From CAZAQV01 sp964487255 (lineage in GTDB: Bacteria; Myxococcota_A; Polyangia; Polyangiales; CAZAQV01): a DNA stretch of 64,000 bases. The notes under the pieces were generated by a model. That model saw only the letters and a list, made by a program, of their open reading frames with translations. It had not been told where the DNA came from and made no database searches. The position numbers were made by a program, and so were the translations under genes. Where the stretch lies: contig CAZAQV010000022.1 in assembly GCA_964487255.1 (NCBI GenBank), positions 46,646 to 110,645 on the forward strand, read 5' to 3'. This document shows, piece after piece, positions 1 through 9,072 of this stretch. Each line of letters opens with the position of its first letter. The first letter of the stretch is position 1.

Positions 1-1
1 G

Positions 2-319
2 CTCATGCACGAGCTGATGGATGAAGGTCCCGACTTCGGCCGCTACGCAGCTCTCATGGTTCAAGGAGCGGCGGAAGGTACGGCTCTTGATGGACCCGCG
101 CCAGAGCTCGCCCAAGCGCTTCTTCAATCGGCCATAAAGCGTGGTATTGTCCATGCACGGCCAACGCCAGAGGGGCTTCAGCTCGCGAGCGCGACGGAGC
201 TGGGCGCGATGGCCCCCGCGCTGCTCGAAGCCATGGGCTCGAAGGTGCCTCCGAACGAGGGCGCTGCTCGACTGCGCGAGGCAGCGGGTATTCATGACCA
301 TCGCATGCCGATTCAGTAG
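2..319 (+). CDS. C-terminal part of an unrecognised protein, cut by the window edge
   Basis: The reading frame is open from the first bases and stops at 319, so at least 105 residues of a longer gene are probably present; the ATG at 5 need not be the true start. The visible part is rich in Ala, Leu and Glu and looks helical and soluble. It has no transmembrane segment, Cys cluster or catalytic motif that I recognise. The gene ends 22 bases before the convergent end of the minus-strand lipoprotein gene. No function can be given from this fragment. Confidence 0.5.
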   Translation, partial: LMHELMDEGPDFGRYAALMVQGAAEGTALDGPAPELAQALLQSAIKRGIVHARPTPEGLQLASATELGAMAPALLEAMGSKVPPNEGAARLREAAGIHDHRMPIQ

Positions 320-340
320 GCTTGAGCCAACCTGGTCGGT

Positions 341-2758
341 TTAGCGTAGGCAGCCGACTGGGCTTCGCACCGGCGAGTCATTGTTGCCGAGATCGCACTC
401 GTTGAATTGCGTGTTGTCGGCGCTGACGCGTGCGACAAACCCTGCAGTCTCGGGTGGCATGTTCATCGGCTCGTAGTCGAACGTCATCGCGCGGCCCGGC
501 AAGAGCGGGTGGTCGGATACAACGGTTCCGATCTTTGACTGCGAGTCATCGTCGACTGCGAAGACGTCGACCTTGACCCCGGCGGGCAGGATGGCCCGGC
601 CACGGTTCGCCAGGCGGATGGTCATGTTCCTGTGCTCCTCACATGCGACGTCGAGAATATCGACCACTGCGTCGGGCGCATCGAAGATGCCATCTTCTTG
701 GATGTTTTGACGGAAGCTGTTGGCCCACGGCAAGGTGTAGTTCTCAATGCGATTCTTTGGCACCGAGCCATACGCTTGGTCCGGTGAGCACGCGTTGTCG
801 TCACCAGAGCAAATATTGGTAACCGAGTAGGCGTGCTGGTTCCAGATTTGCCTTGTGCCCACCCATGAGTTGGCCGCGTCGCGATAGACGCGAACGCCGC
901 GCCACATGCCGCCGTCCTGCGGTCGCTTCCACGCGGGTCGTTTGGTCACGGGATCGGGCTGGTCCCAGCCATCGTCTTCACAGTTCCAGCTCTCAGCGTT
1001 CGCTCGGTTCGCGACCCAGAGCATCTCGGCGTGGCCATCGGCATCGACGTCGGCGACCACATTGCTTTCCGTCGCCGTGAACGATTTCGTCGGCGTCGCA
1101 TATCGAACCTCGCCCGTTTTTCCGTCGTAGACCCAGAGGAAGCATTCGTCGTTGTAGATGACTTCAGCAGCGCCATCGCCTTGAAAGTCGAACACGGTCG
1201 AGCCGGTTACCGACGAGCTCTTGTCATGGTTGGGCGCGGCCCAAGCTTCCTCAAGCCAGCGACCCTTGAGGTTCGGTTTGACCGTGTAGTATGCGTTTTT
1301 CTGCGCCACACCGATTTCCGCGTACCCGTCGCCATCGAAGTCTGCGACCGTGGGAGGACCACCGCTGCCCTGATCGCCAAGCATAAAGGGTGCGAAGACA
1401 TCGATGCCCGTCTGCGGGTGCAGTACCGACACGCGCCCGCTTTCGACCAGAATAATCTCAGGTGTTCCATCGTTCTGAAGGTCCGCGACAGCTGGGAACC
1501 CGAAAGCCAGGTCCTCGCGGTACCACAACCGTTTTCCGTTCGCTGCATAAAGCGCGCGTCCCGTGACAAACTCGAGCCCCGCGGATGGATGCACGTCTGC
1601 AAAAAACTCAAGGCTCTTGTTCACAGCCGGCAAGACGTCTGCGGTCCAGATGTGAGCGAGCGTGCCGCCTTTGGTCGTAAAGACCGAACCTGCGAAAGCG
1701 ATTTCGGCGTAACCGTCTTGGTCGACATCGGCGACCGAGGGTCCACCGCCCCAGCCAAGTGACTTGCCGACGTTCGTGACCGCGATCGAGCTCTTCATGA
1801 GCAGTTCGCCACTGCCTGAAACCACGACGATGTGCGCTTCGGCGGTGATGGCGATGATGTCGAGAACTCCGTCTTGTGTGACGTCCGCGAGCGCGACGGT
1901 ATTGCCCAAAAATCCCGCTGAGTTTCCGACCGAAGGGAGGGTCAGAAGTTCGCGTCCGTCGTCACCCGCGAGCACCCGGAGCACCCCACGCTGACAAGCG
2001 CCGGCGTTGCCGTTTTCTCCCCCAGCGCATTGCACGCCGCTGAGCGGATCGGCATCATCGACCAATAGTTCGCCCGACACAAAGACAACGGCGGGAACGT
2101 CAGAGCGGTCCACCTTCATATCGCAATTGGTGTCCGCGACACGGCCCACCATCGGCGTGCTCCAGACGTCGACGAAGTCGGGAAGGGTGGCGTTCGAGTC
2201 GTTCCACTCCCACTGAACCTCCGCTTGAAGGTCGCCGACGGGTGGGCGGTACTGGCAGGTTCCAGGGTTGGCAATGCAATCCTCGCCGGCCATGGCTTCA
2301 CTGCAGTTCTTCGGAAGCGCTACGCACTGACCGTCGGCCAGCGCAGAGCAAGCGTTGTCGACGCGTGCGCCGCTGCCCAGCCCGAACTCGCAGTACTCGC
2401 TGCCCTGACAGTCTCCGTCCGCGTGACAGCTACCCATGGGCTCGACGCAGTTGCCTGCAAAGCACATCTGTCTTGCACCGCAGCACACGCTTCCGCAACG
2501 CTCCGACTCGTCGCAACACTCGGCAGCGAGTGTCTGGTTGCTGTCACACTTCGCCGTGGCCGGATCCTCCATGGCCGCATCCGCTTCGCCGACAGGCGCG
2601 CTATCTGGCTGTGGGCCCGCATCGAGCTGCTCATAGGGGATCGGCTCTTCTGGTTGTTGCCGGGTGGGGTTCTCGCCACTGCAGCCAACGCTGAGCAGCA
2701 GAAGCGAGATACTTCGCAGGTTGAAGGTGGTCCGGATTCCTCTCATAAGCGGAATCAA
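341..2758 (-). CDS. Secreted FG-GAP/VCBS-repeat lipoprotein with CARDB-like C-terminus
   Basis: This is an 805-residue exported protein. The N-terminus is a lipoprotein signal ending LLSVGC, with Cys26 as the likely lipidated residue; Met5 is an equally good start. Residues about 70-170 are Cys-rich. From about 190 to 640 come repeated FG-GAP/VCBS blades with the calcium-loop pattern D-x-D-x-D-G, for example VADVDQDGYAEI and VADFDGDGYAEIG, which predict a calcium-stabilised beta-propeller. The last 110 residues (MTIRLANRGRAILPAGVKV) resemble a CARDB-type adhesion fold. It is likely anchored at the cell surface or periplasm and may bind protein or polysaccharide; the ligand is unknown. An 18-bp palindrome lies about 36 bases upstream of the start. 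Confidence 0.85.
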   Translation of the reverse strand: MIPLMRGIRTTFNLRSISLLLLSVGCSGENPTRQQPEEPIPYEQLDAGPQPDSAPVGEADAAMEDPATAKCDSNQTLAAECCDESERCGSVCCGARQMCFAGNCVEPMGSCHADGDCQGSEYCEFGLGSGARVDNACSALADGQCVALPKNCSEAMAGEDCIANPGTCQYRPPVGDLQAEVQWEWNDSNATLPDFVDVWSTPMVGRVADTNCDMKVDRSDVPAVVFVSGELLVDDADPLSGVQCAGGENGNAGACQRGVLRVLAGDDGRELLTLPSVGNSAGFLGNTVALADVTQDGVLDIIAITAEAHIVVVSGSGELLMKSSIAVTNVGKSLGWGGGPSVADVDQDGYAEIAFAGSVFTTKGGTLAHIWTADVLPAVNKSLEFFADVHPSAGLEFVTGRALYAANGKRLWYREDLAFGFPAVADLQNDGTPEIILVESGRVSVLHPQTGIDVFAPFMLGDQGSGGPPTVADFDGDGYAEIGVAQKNAYYTVKPNLKGRWLEEAWAAPNHDKSSSVTGSTVFDFQGDGAAEVIYNDECFLWVYDGKTGEVRYATPTKSFTATESNVVADVDADGHAEMLWVANRANAESWNCEDDGWDQPDPVTKRPAWKRPQDGGMWRGVRVYRDAANSWVGTRQIWNQHAYSVTNICSGDDNACSPDQAYGSVPKNRIENYTLPWANSFRQNIQEDGIFDAPDAVVDILDVACEEHRNMTIRLANRGRAILPAGVKVDVFAVDDDSQSKIGTVVSDHPLLPGRAMTFDYEPMNMPPETAGFVARVSADNTQFNECDLGNNDSPVRSPVGCLR

Positions 2759-2794
2759 TGCAATTATGGTTCCAGCATAAAATAGTGAAAATAC

Positions 2795-2812
2795 TATAGC
2801 GAAATCGCTATA
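2795..2812. promoter_or_regulatory. Operator-like palindrome upstream of the propeller lipoprotein gene
   Basis: TATAGCGA and TCGCTATA form perfect 8-bp arms separated by AA. The site lies 36-54 bases upstream of the minus-strand start at 2758, in an AT-rich patch of an otherwise GC-rich region. Its size and position fit a dimeric repressor or activator site overlapping the promoter. No regulator gene is adjacent. Confidence 0.45.
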
Positions 2813-2831
2813 ACCATTGAGAAAAACATGT

Positions 2832-2899
2832 CTGCGGAGCCATGAGCGCTCCGGTGCTGAGGAGCTTTTGTCCCACTACTGTGGGGTTGGACTCCGCAG
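2832..2899. terminator. Nested inverted repeats downstream of the CRTAC1-like gene
   Basis: CCCAC (2872-2876) and GTGGG (2881-2885) form a tight hairpin with a four-base loop. It is enclosed by CTGCGGAG (2832-2839) and CTCCGCAG (2892-2899). The structure starts ten bases beyond the stop codon of the minus-strand gene ending at 2909, where a terminator would sit. There is no clear T-run, so an intrinsic terminator is plausible but not certain. Confidence 0.35.
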
Positions 2900-2908
2900 T
2901 TTGTGGTC

Positions 2909-5032
2909 CTACGGTGCCGAAAGGGCGATGACGTCCTGGCCTTGGCGGATTCGATAGCGGTAACCCGCCTTGAGCACCACGTGATCACGGCTCAGCGTGG
3001 CGTCAGGCCAGCGCACGGTCACATCCGCTTCGCAGGATGCGCCCAGCCCGAAGTGCAGCACGCGGTCTTGTTGGAGTCCGCTTCGTCCGTGTCCCCCCCC
3101 GACTTGTTGCACCTGGATGCGGTCGCTTTCAGCGGTGCGCACCTCGACGCGCGCGCCAATCGCCATCCGGTTGCTCGTGGGACCGCCTTCGAGTTCGATT
3201 TGAATCCAGTTGTTCTCGGCACCGACCGTGTTTTCGAAAAGACGAAGATGGCTCGCTTCGTAACACCCGTCGGGTCCCGGCTCTGTGCAGCGCGCCACGC
3301 TGTGCCCCAACATCAAGTCGACATCACCGTCGCGATCGAAATCTGCGCTCGCGATACCGATATTGCTGCGCATGTCGATCCCCGTCTCGATTGGCACGTA
3401 CTCAAATGTGCCGTCTTGTTTTTGGTGAAACAGGTGCGCGCGTGTGCCCCGATAGCTTCCGGATCCGACCAGAATGTCGGGTCTGCCATCATTATCAAAA
3501 TCGAGCACCGCGCTGTTCATGTCGCCGTCATCCCAAAAGCTCGACGTGCGGGGACGAACAAGCCCAGTTTGCTGATTGCCGGGGCGTCGAAAGGAAATCG
3601 TGTCTCCACCTTCGTTGTAGAGGATTTCTGAGGGGTCGCTAACTTCCCCAACATCCCAATGGACGATTTCGTTCGTGAGCAGGTCCATCCGGCCGTCCCC
3701 ATCGAAGTCCGCGCAAACCGTTGTACCAGAGTTGCCTCCCAGGTAGGCGGGTTGGCGGTGCCGGTCGTGGCGCCAGCGAAAGTAGCCGTTTTCGGTAAGA
3801 CGGCCCTCGTCGCAGTTGAAGCCTTCAACCGGCTCGGGCACGGTTGCACAATCTTCGGCGTCTCGATTGAAGCTGCAGTAGCAGCGCGCGGAGTTGTCGA
3901 CCGTCCAATCCATGCGCTCGTCGAAGGCGTAGCCAGATGCTACTGAGCGGTTCCAATACATGAGGGTGCCGCTTTGTAGGGCACTCTCCCAGAGCAGGTT
4001 CGGGCTGCGTCCATAAGAAGAGACCAACAGCTCTTGGTTGCCATCGTTATTCAGGTCGCAGGCGAGCGTGGCCCATGAACGTGCGTGAGAGCCGCCTGCG
4101 TTAAGCAGCGCATCGCTTGAGCGCGTACCCGTCATCAACCCCACGTTTGCGCTTACATTCTCAAAGTGACCGTCGTTCCCTTGTAAGAAGAGACGATCGA
4201 TCTGCGAATCCTCGGTCTCCGTTTGACTGTGAAGACCCAGAAAAAGGTCGATGCGACCGTCTCGGTTCGCGTCAAGAAAGGTTGCGGCAAAGGGGAAGAG
4301 TGACTCTCCGGGGGCGTGCAGCGCGGGGCTTGCGGGCGTGTCCGCGAGTTCGAAATTCCCGCTTCCATCGTTGAGCAAGATTTCTTGTGCTTCGCCCGAG
4401 ACGCCATCGTTGGTTCGTGTCGCGCTAAAAGCATCGATATCGCCGTCATTATCGACATCGGCCCAAACCACGACGCCGACACGGCGTGCAGTTACGCCGT
4501 CCAGTTCGTATCGGCGCTGCGTGAAGTTGGACGTCTGCGTTACATCATCGAAGCGGAGGTTCCCGAGGTTGCGTAGCAACCAAGTATAGCGTTGGCCTCC
4601 GTCGGAGAAATCGTCTCGAGGAATCGGATTGTCACCGATCGGGTTGTTCGCAACTTGGTGGGCGTAGACATCCGCCAAGCCGTCTTGGTCGATATCGGCT
4701 ACGGTGAGGCTCATTCCAGACGCCGCCCCAACACCGGCGCCCATCTCGATGAGGCCGCTTTGCGCTGTCCTATTGGCAAATGCTGGGCGGTCAATCGTCC
4801 AGTCTGCCCCGACTTGACAGGCATTTCCGACCATCGGGGACCTCAGCTCAATCGTCGATGCAGTGGCTGCGTCTGGGGATAGGGCGTCGGGCAGCCCTGC
4901 GTCTGTGGTGTTTGCATCCGCCGGTTGCACGGTGCTGTCGTTGGGCATGTCGTCGCTCGAACACGAACAGCAGATGACAAACGCAGCACAGGCGGTGGCT
5001 TCTCGGACTCGCACGTAGGTATGGTCATGCAA
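2909..5032 (-). CDS. CRTAC1-type FG-GAP repeat lipoprotein with ASPIC/UnbV domain
   Basis: A 707-residue exported protein. The short hydrophobic N-terminus ends in a Cys cluster (FVICCSCSS), an atypical lipobox. FG-GAP/VCBS blades follow, with loops such as VADIDQDGLADVYA, ADVDNDGDIDAF and ADFDGDGRMDLL. The last 90 residues match the ASPIC/UnbV domain (NNWIQIELEGG, VRWPDATL). Proteins of this architecture are secreted beta-propellers of largely unknown ligand. The frame opens with TTG at 5032 and an in-frame GTG lies at 5014; neither has a clear ribosome site. The gene lies immediately upstream, same strand, of the other propeller lipoprotein, separated by 150 bases with its own operator-like palindrome. 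Confidence 0.85.
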   Translation of the reverse strand: MHDHTYVRVREATACAAFVICCSCSSDDMPNDSTVQPADANTTDAGLPDALSPDAATASTIELRSPMVGNACQVGADWTIDRPAFANRTAQSGLIEMGAGVGAASGMSLTVADIDQDGLADVYAHQVANNPIGDNPIPRDDFSDGGQRYTWLLRNLGNLRFDDVTQTSNFTQRRYELDGVTARRVGVVVWADVDNDGDIDAFSATRTNDGVSGEAQEILLNDGSGNFELADTPASPALHAPGESLFPFAATFLDANRDGRIDLFLGLHSQTETEDSQIDRLFLQGNDGHFENVSANVGLMTGTRSSDALLNAGGSHARSWATLACDLNNDGNQELLVSSYGRSPNLLWESALQSGTLMYWNRSVASGYAFDERMDWTVDNSARCYCSFNRDAEDCATVPEPVEGFNCDEGRLTENGYFRWRHDRHRQPAYLGGNSGTTVCADFDGDGRMDLLTNEIVHWDVGEVSDPSEILYNEGGDTISFRRPGNQQTGLVRPRTSSFWDDGDMNSAVLDFDNDGRPDILVGSGSYRGTRAHLFHQKQDGTFEYVPIETGIDMRSNIGIASADFDRDGDVDLMLGHSVARCTEPGPDGCYEASHLRLFENTVGAENNWIQIELEGGPTSNRMAIGARVEVRTAESDRIQVQQVGGGHGRSGLQQDRVLHFGLGASCEADVTVRWPDATLSRDHVVLKAGYRYRIRQGQDVIALSAP

Positions 5033-5135
5033 GCATCGCGCCTAAATAAAAGGCGTGATTTCAGCTATGGCCGGGGCTTTTTGTAACCGGATCCGGGGTT
5101 AACCGACTAGTTATTCGGTGGCGAGACCACAGCCG

Positions 5136-5582
5136 CTAGTCGTTGCCGGTGCGTGTCACGTGGGTGATGAGCTCGCTTAGCGGGCGCACGCCGGACTGCG
5201 CCGGTGGTGGCGGTATACTGGAGGAGGGCGGGTAGGAGAACCGTTGGTCAATTTCGGCCAGTTCGACATCGACCCAGCCCGGTGCCGGGTTATTGATGAC
5301 CGTCGCTTGATAGTCCGGGCCGTCGGCTTGAGACGCGAGGCGTGCGCTAAAGTCGAAGGGGATCTGCTGGTTCGCGCGCACGCGGTAGATGCCATCGCGA
5401 ACGTGATAGAGCGCGAAACTCGACATCCCATCGTTCACCAGCAGTGTGTCGTCGAAGCGATGCTGTTGGCGTTGCTCAGGGTCGTCGACTTCGAGCTGCG
5501 AGGGAAGCTCGAACGTAATGCGCCTCGGGCTTAGCGGAAACGCACTGACCACGGCGGAATAAGTCTTCCCGTGTACGGCCAC
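5136..5582 (-). CDS. Unrecognised protein, probably the C-terminal part of a frameshifted gene
   Basis: 148 codons from a GTG at 5582. The coding-like frame continues upstream of that GTG without a start (…AQKAHDLYFESAWINV…) to a stop near 5658. The protein is rich in beta-type sequence and ends in a Pro-rich patch (SSIPPPPAQSG). It resembles no family I recognise. It overlaps by 52 bases the end of the ORF at 5531-5833, whose last residues look like an out-of-frame reading of this one. The simplest reading is one gene of about 230 codons with a frameshift near 5640-5660, by mutation or sequencing error. Confidence 0.5.
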   Translation of the reverse strand: MAVHGKTYSAVVSAFPLSPRRITFELPSQLEVDDPEQRQQHRFDDTLLVNDGMSSFALYHVRDGIYRVRANQQIPFDFSARLASQADGPDYQATVINNPAPGWVDVELAEIDQRFSYPPSSSIPPPPAQSGVRPLSELITHVTRTGND

Positions 5583-5833
5583 GTTGATCCAGGCCGATTC
5601 GAAGTATAGATCATGGGCTTTTTGAGCTTCAATGAGCCTTCTCCGGTCTCAAGGTCCAACTTGACCACGATGGCATGAAGAGGTTCGGATGCCGTGGCTC
5701 GGAGCTCGCCGAAGGCGTTGCTGAGTGCCCGTGGGTAAATCGCAACGTCGATACACCTGTGCTGCACCTCGTGCAGCAAGGCAACCGCTGCTGAGACAGG
5801 CAAGGAGTAGCTGCGGGGTTTCATGATACCCAC
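5531..5833 (-). CDS. Unrecognised protein, probably the N-terminal part of the same frameshifted gene
   Basis: 100 codons. The first about 65 residues (MGIMKPRSYSLPVSAAVALL…VVKLDLETGEG) look like real protein. The tail, in the overlap with the next ORF, is basic and Pro/Arg-rich in a way typical of a wrong frame. No signal peptide or motif is visible. If the two ORFs are separate genes they would be translationally coupled. Confidence 0.45.
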   Translation of the reverse strand: MGIMKPRSYSLPVSAAVALLHEVQHRCIDVAIYPRALSNAFGELRATASEPLHAIVVKLDLETGEGSLKLKKPMIYTSNRPGSTWPYTGRLIPPWSVRFR

Positions 5834-5934
5834 GAACTATGCAAGGTCTGTACTCAGATAAAAACCAATGGTTATCCGATGACGCGAGAGTCCTGTTGGT
5901 TCCTTTCCCACAATACAAGCGTCACTGACGGATC

Positions 5935-6243
5935 CTATCCTACATCCTGGGGGCTGTCTTGAAGGGCCTCGAGCAAATGAAAGTCGCGTTCGCTGACCCC
6001 TCCGCAGTCGTGGGTCCACAGCTCGAGTGAAACGTGGCCCCACGTCAACTCGATGAGTGGGTGGTGATTTTGAGCCTCCGCGATCGTGCCGATCTTGTTG
6101 ACGAAGGCGAGGGCCTGGGCGAAATCGGCGAAGCGATAGCTGCGGTAGAGGCGCACGGGGCGCCCCTCCGAGGCGGGCTTGACGGTCCAGCCTGGGTAAT
6201 GCTCGGCTCGAGCTCGAGCATCGTTCTCGTCGATGGAAGTCAT
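5935..6243 (-). CDS. 4a-hydroxytetrahydrobiopterin dehydratase (pterin-4a-carbinolamine dehydratase)
   Basis: A 102-residue protein of the PCD/DCoH family, which dehydrates 4a-hydroxytetrahydropterin formed by aromatic amino acid hydroxylases and so recycles the cofactor. The family signature is clear: AEAQNHHPLIELTWGHVSLE followed by LWTHDCGGVSERDF, with the paired active-site His and the later His. The length is normal. The start is placed at ATG 6243 (MTSIDEN); a longer in-frame extension to 6582 lies antisense to pepN and is not needed. It is divergent from pepN with only about 80 bases between. No aromatic amino acid hydroxylase gene is visible in the window. Confidence 0.9.
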   Translation of the reverse strand: MTSIDENDARARAEHYPGWTVKPASEGRPVRLYRSYRFADFAQALAFVNKIGTIAEAQNHHPLIELTWGHVSLELWTHDCGGVSERDFHLLEALQDSPQDVG

Positions 6244-6324
6244 TAGGCTTGTCGCTAGCACGTTCCATCGCAGAGCGAAAACGGTGTGGACGTGAGCGGG
6301 AGCGCTGGGCCACTCTCTGGGGCA

Positions 6325-8979
6325 ATGAGAACCGACGAACCGAAGACGATACGGCTTGAAGACTATGAGCCACCCGCATACCAAACTCGGAGCACCCACC
6401 TGACTTTTGAGCTGGAAGAGGGCGGTACCTTGGTGACCAATGTCATGCAGGTCGAGCGTCAGCCACACGCACGGCAAAACGTCCTCGAACTCGACGGCGA
6501 GCATCTTGAGCTCGTCTCGTTGGAACTCGATGGCGAGCCAGTTGCCGCGGAAAGCCAAATGAAGACGCCCACTGGTTTGCAAGTTGCGGACGTCGGCGAA
6601 CGCGCTGAAGTCAAGATCGTAACGCGAATCTATCCTGAAACGAATACGGCGTTAGAGGGGCTTTACATTTCGAGCGGTATGTACTGCACGCAGTGTGAGG
6701 CACAAGGTTTTCGACGCATCACGTACTTCCAAGATCGTCCCGATGTCTCCGCACGTTACAAGACCACCATCATTGCCGATGCGGCCCGCTATCCCGTTCT
6801 GCTATCGAACGGGAACTTGGTTGCTGAAGAGACTCTCGACGACGGTCGTCGCTCTGTCACCTGGGAAGATCCACACCCAAAGCCCAGCTACTTGTTCGCC
6901 CTCGTCGCGGGCGATCTGGCCGTGCTCAACGACACCTTCACGACGCAAAGTGGTCGCGAAGTTCGGCTCCAGATCTTCTCCGAGCCGCACAACATTTCGC
7001 AGTGCGACTACGCGATGGCGGCGCTCAAACGTTCAATGCGATGGGACGAAGAGGTGTTTGGCCGCGAGTACGACCTCGACATCTTCATGGTGGTGGCCGT
7101 CGACGATTTCAACATGGGCGCCATGGAGAACAAGGGGCTCAACATCTTCAATACTTCCTGCGTACTGGCCTCTCCCGATACGGCTACCGACGCCCGCTAC
7201 CAGCGGGTAGAGAGCGTGGTGGCGCACGAATACTTCCACAATTGGTCAGGCAATCGCGTGACCTGTCGCGACTGGTTCCAGCTGAGCCTCAAGGAAGGTT
7301 TTACGGTGTTCCGAGATGCCGAATTCAGTGCGGATATGAATGCACGCTCGGTGAAACGAATCGAGGATGTTCAGGACCTGCGTGACCAGCAGTTTCCAGA
7401 GGACGCGGGGCCGCTCGCCCACGCGGTTCGCCCCAATTCGTACGTGGAGATATCGAACTTTTATACGCGCACGGTCTACGAGAAGGGCGCCGAAGTCGTG
7501 CGGATGCTGCAGACGATTCTTGGGCCACAGGCGTTCCGCCAGGGTAGCGACCTCTATTTCGAGCGGCACGACGGCTCAGCGGCAACAACAGAAGACTTTG
7601 TGCGGGCGATGGCCGATGCCAGCGGTGCCGACCTCGTGCAATTCGAGCGATGGTATTCACAGGCCGGTACGCCCGAGCTAACCGTGTCGCAGTCTTTTGA
7701 GGGTTCGACACTGACCTTGACGATTCGCCAACAGTGTTCTCCAACGCCTGGGCAAAGTAAGAAAGAGCCGTTTCACATTCCGATCACAATCGGCTTGGTG
7801 GGCGCGGTCGGTGACTTGCTCAGCGACGCACTTTCCGTCGAAAGCACAGCGCTGACAGAACGGCGTGGACCTTCGCTCTTGCTGCACTTGCGCGAAGCGA
7901 GTGCCAGCCTATCGATCAGCGGGCTTGAGGAGCAACCTGCGGTTAGTTTCTTGCGCGGTTTCTCGGCACCGGTGAAGGTTTCGTTTGCGCGGGACGCAGC
8001 GCAACTCGACCAACTGATTCGCCACGACAGCGACGGGTTCTGCCGCTGGGATGCAGCGCGCACGCGGAGCCTCGAACAAATGGAGAGGATGCGTGTCGGT
8101 GCCTCGGTAACCGAAGGGTATCTGGCAACCTGGGGAGAGCTCGCCGATCAGGCGCTTGTCGTTGACGATCCGGAGTCGGCCCTTCTGTTGGGCCAAATCC
8201 TGACCTTACCGTCGGAGGCGGACTTCTTCGCTCAAATCGAATCGGTAGACGTCGACCAAGCTTGTGATGCGCGTTTGGCGCTATACCGTGCGCTCGGAGA
8301 GGCCCATCTTTCGCGATGGCAGGCGCTTTACGAGCGAAATGCGCCGCAGCCGGGCTACGAACCGAACTTAGGGGGCATCGCGCGCAGGACCATGAGCCGT
8401 GTCGCTCTGCGCTACCTATCTCTTGCTGAAGACGTTGCGGCGTTAAGTTCGCGACTTGAACGCCACTTTCGCGAGGCGGACAATCTCAGCGACCGACTGA
8501 TGGCTTTCGAGTTCATCCTCGATTCGCCCAAGATTGACGAAGCGCTAAGGGAGCGTGTGGATTCCGACTTTCTCAGCCGTTGGCGTGAACACGCGTTGGT
8601 GGTCGACGAGTGGTTTTCGGCGCAAGCGCGCAGTCCGAGTACCGACATTGCCAAGATCGAGTCGCTTGAAGTGCACGATGCGTTTATGCCCAAGAACCCC
8701 AACAAGATTCGCAGCCTCTATCGCGAGTTTGCGACCAAGAACCATCGTCGCTTTCATGCCGCCGATGGCTCCGGATACGCGCTGATCGCCGAACGCGTGC
8801 GAAGAATCGACGCATTCAATCCGCAGTCGGCTGCTCGCTTGGCGCGTTCGTTTGCGAATTTTCGCCAGTTCGACGCCAAGCGTCAGACGTTGGCACGGAC
8901 CCAGCTTGAGGAGCTGGCGCGCGGCAAGTTATCGAAAGACGTCTACGAGGTCGTGCACAAGTCGCTGCGCGACGCGTAA
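6325..8979 (+). CDS. pepN: Aminopeptidase N (M1 family zinc metallopeptidase)
   Basis: An 884-residue cytoplasmic aminopeptidase that removes N-terminal residues from peptides in protein turnover. Landmarks are the exopeptidase motif GAMEN at about 262-266, the zinc motif HEYFH at 301-305 and the third ligand Glu324 in LKEGF. Spacing and length match Escherichia coli PepN. The start is ATG 6325, because MRTDEPKTIRLEDYEPPAY aligns with the usual N-terminus; the frame is also open from a GTG at 6286. The gene stands alone between the divergent PCD gene and a Cys-rich lipoprotein gene. Confidence 0.95.
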   Translation: MRTDEPKTIRLEDYEPPAYQTRSTHLTFELEEGGTLVTNVMQVERQPHARQNVLELDGEHLELVSLELDGEPVAAESQMKTPTGLQVADVGERAEVKIVTRIYPETNTALEGLYISSGMYCTQCEAQGFRRITYFQDRPDVSARYKTTIIADAARYPVLLSNGNLVAEETLDDGRRSVTWEDPHPKPSYLFALVAGDLAVLNDTFTTQSGREVRLQIFSEPHNISQCDYAMAALKRSMRWDEEVFGREYDLDIFMVVAVDDFNMGAMENKGLNIFNTSCVLASPDTATDARYQRVESVVAHEYFHNWSGNRVTCRDWFQLSLKEGFTVFRDAEFSADMNARSVKRIEDVQDLRDQQFPEDAGPLAHAVRPNSYVEISNFYTRTVYEKGAEVVRMLQTILGPQAFRQGSDLYFERHDGSAATTEDFVRAMADASGADLVQFERWYSQAGTPELTVSQSFEGSTLTLTIRQQCSPTPGQSKKEPFHIPITIGLVGAVGDLLSDALSVESTALTERRGPSLLLHLREASASLSISGLEEQPAVSFLRGFSAPVKVSFARDAAQLDQLIRHDSDGFCRWDAARTRSLEQMERMRVGASVTEGYLATWGELADQALVVDDPESALLLGQILTLPSEADFFAQIESVDVDQACDARLALYRALGEAHLSRWQALYERNAPQPGYEPNLGGIARRTMSRVALRYLSLAEDVAALSSRLERHFREADNLSDRLMAFEFILDSPKIDEALRERVDSDFLSRWREHALVVDEWFSAQARSPSTDIAKIESLEVHDAFMPKNPNKIRSLYREFATKNHRRFHAADGSGYALIAERVRRIDAFNPQSAARLARSFANFRQFDAKRQTLARTQLEELARGKLSKDVYEVVHKSLRDA

Positions 8980-9007
8980 ACATTGAGAGCACCTGGTACC
9001 CGGCTCG

Positions 9008-9040
9008 CCCACAAGTTGATCCGGTTCACCCACAAGTTGA
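9008..9040. promoter_or_regulatory. Two 12-bp direct repeats spaced 21 bp, upstream of the Cys-rich lipoprotein
   Basis: CCCACAAGTTGA occurs at 9008-9019 and again at 9029-9040, start to start 21 bases, about two helical turns. They lie in the only gap between pepN and the gene starting at 9073, about 30-65 bases upstream of that start. Same-face tandem sites like this fit an activator or repressor binding array. Confidence 0.4.
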
Positions 9041-9072
9041 CGGCCGCGAGACGTGCTTGCGACAATCAAGTC

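Noticed and set aside
1031..1762. 243-codon plus-strand ORF antisense to the propeller lipoprotein
   Set aside because: Its sequence has no start signal or family, while the minus frame shows a lipobox and FG-GAP blades.
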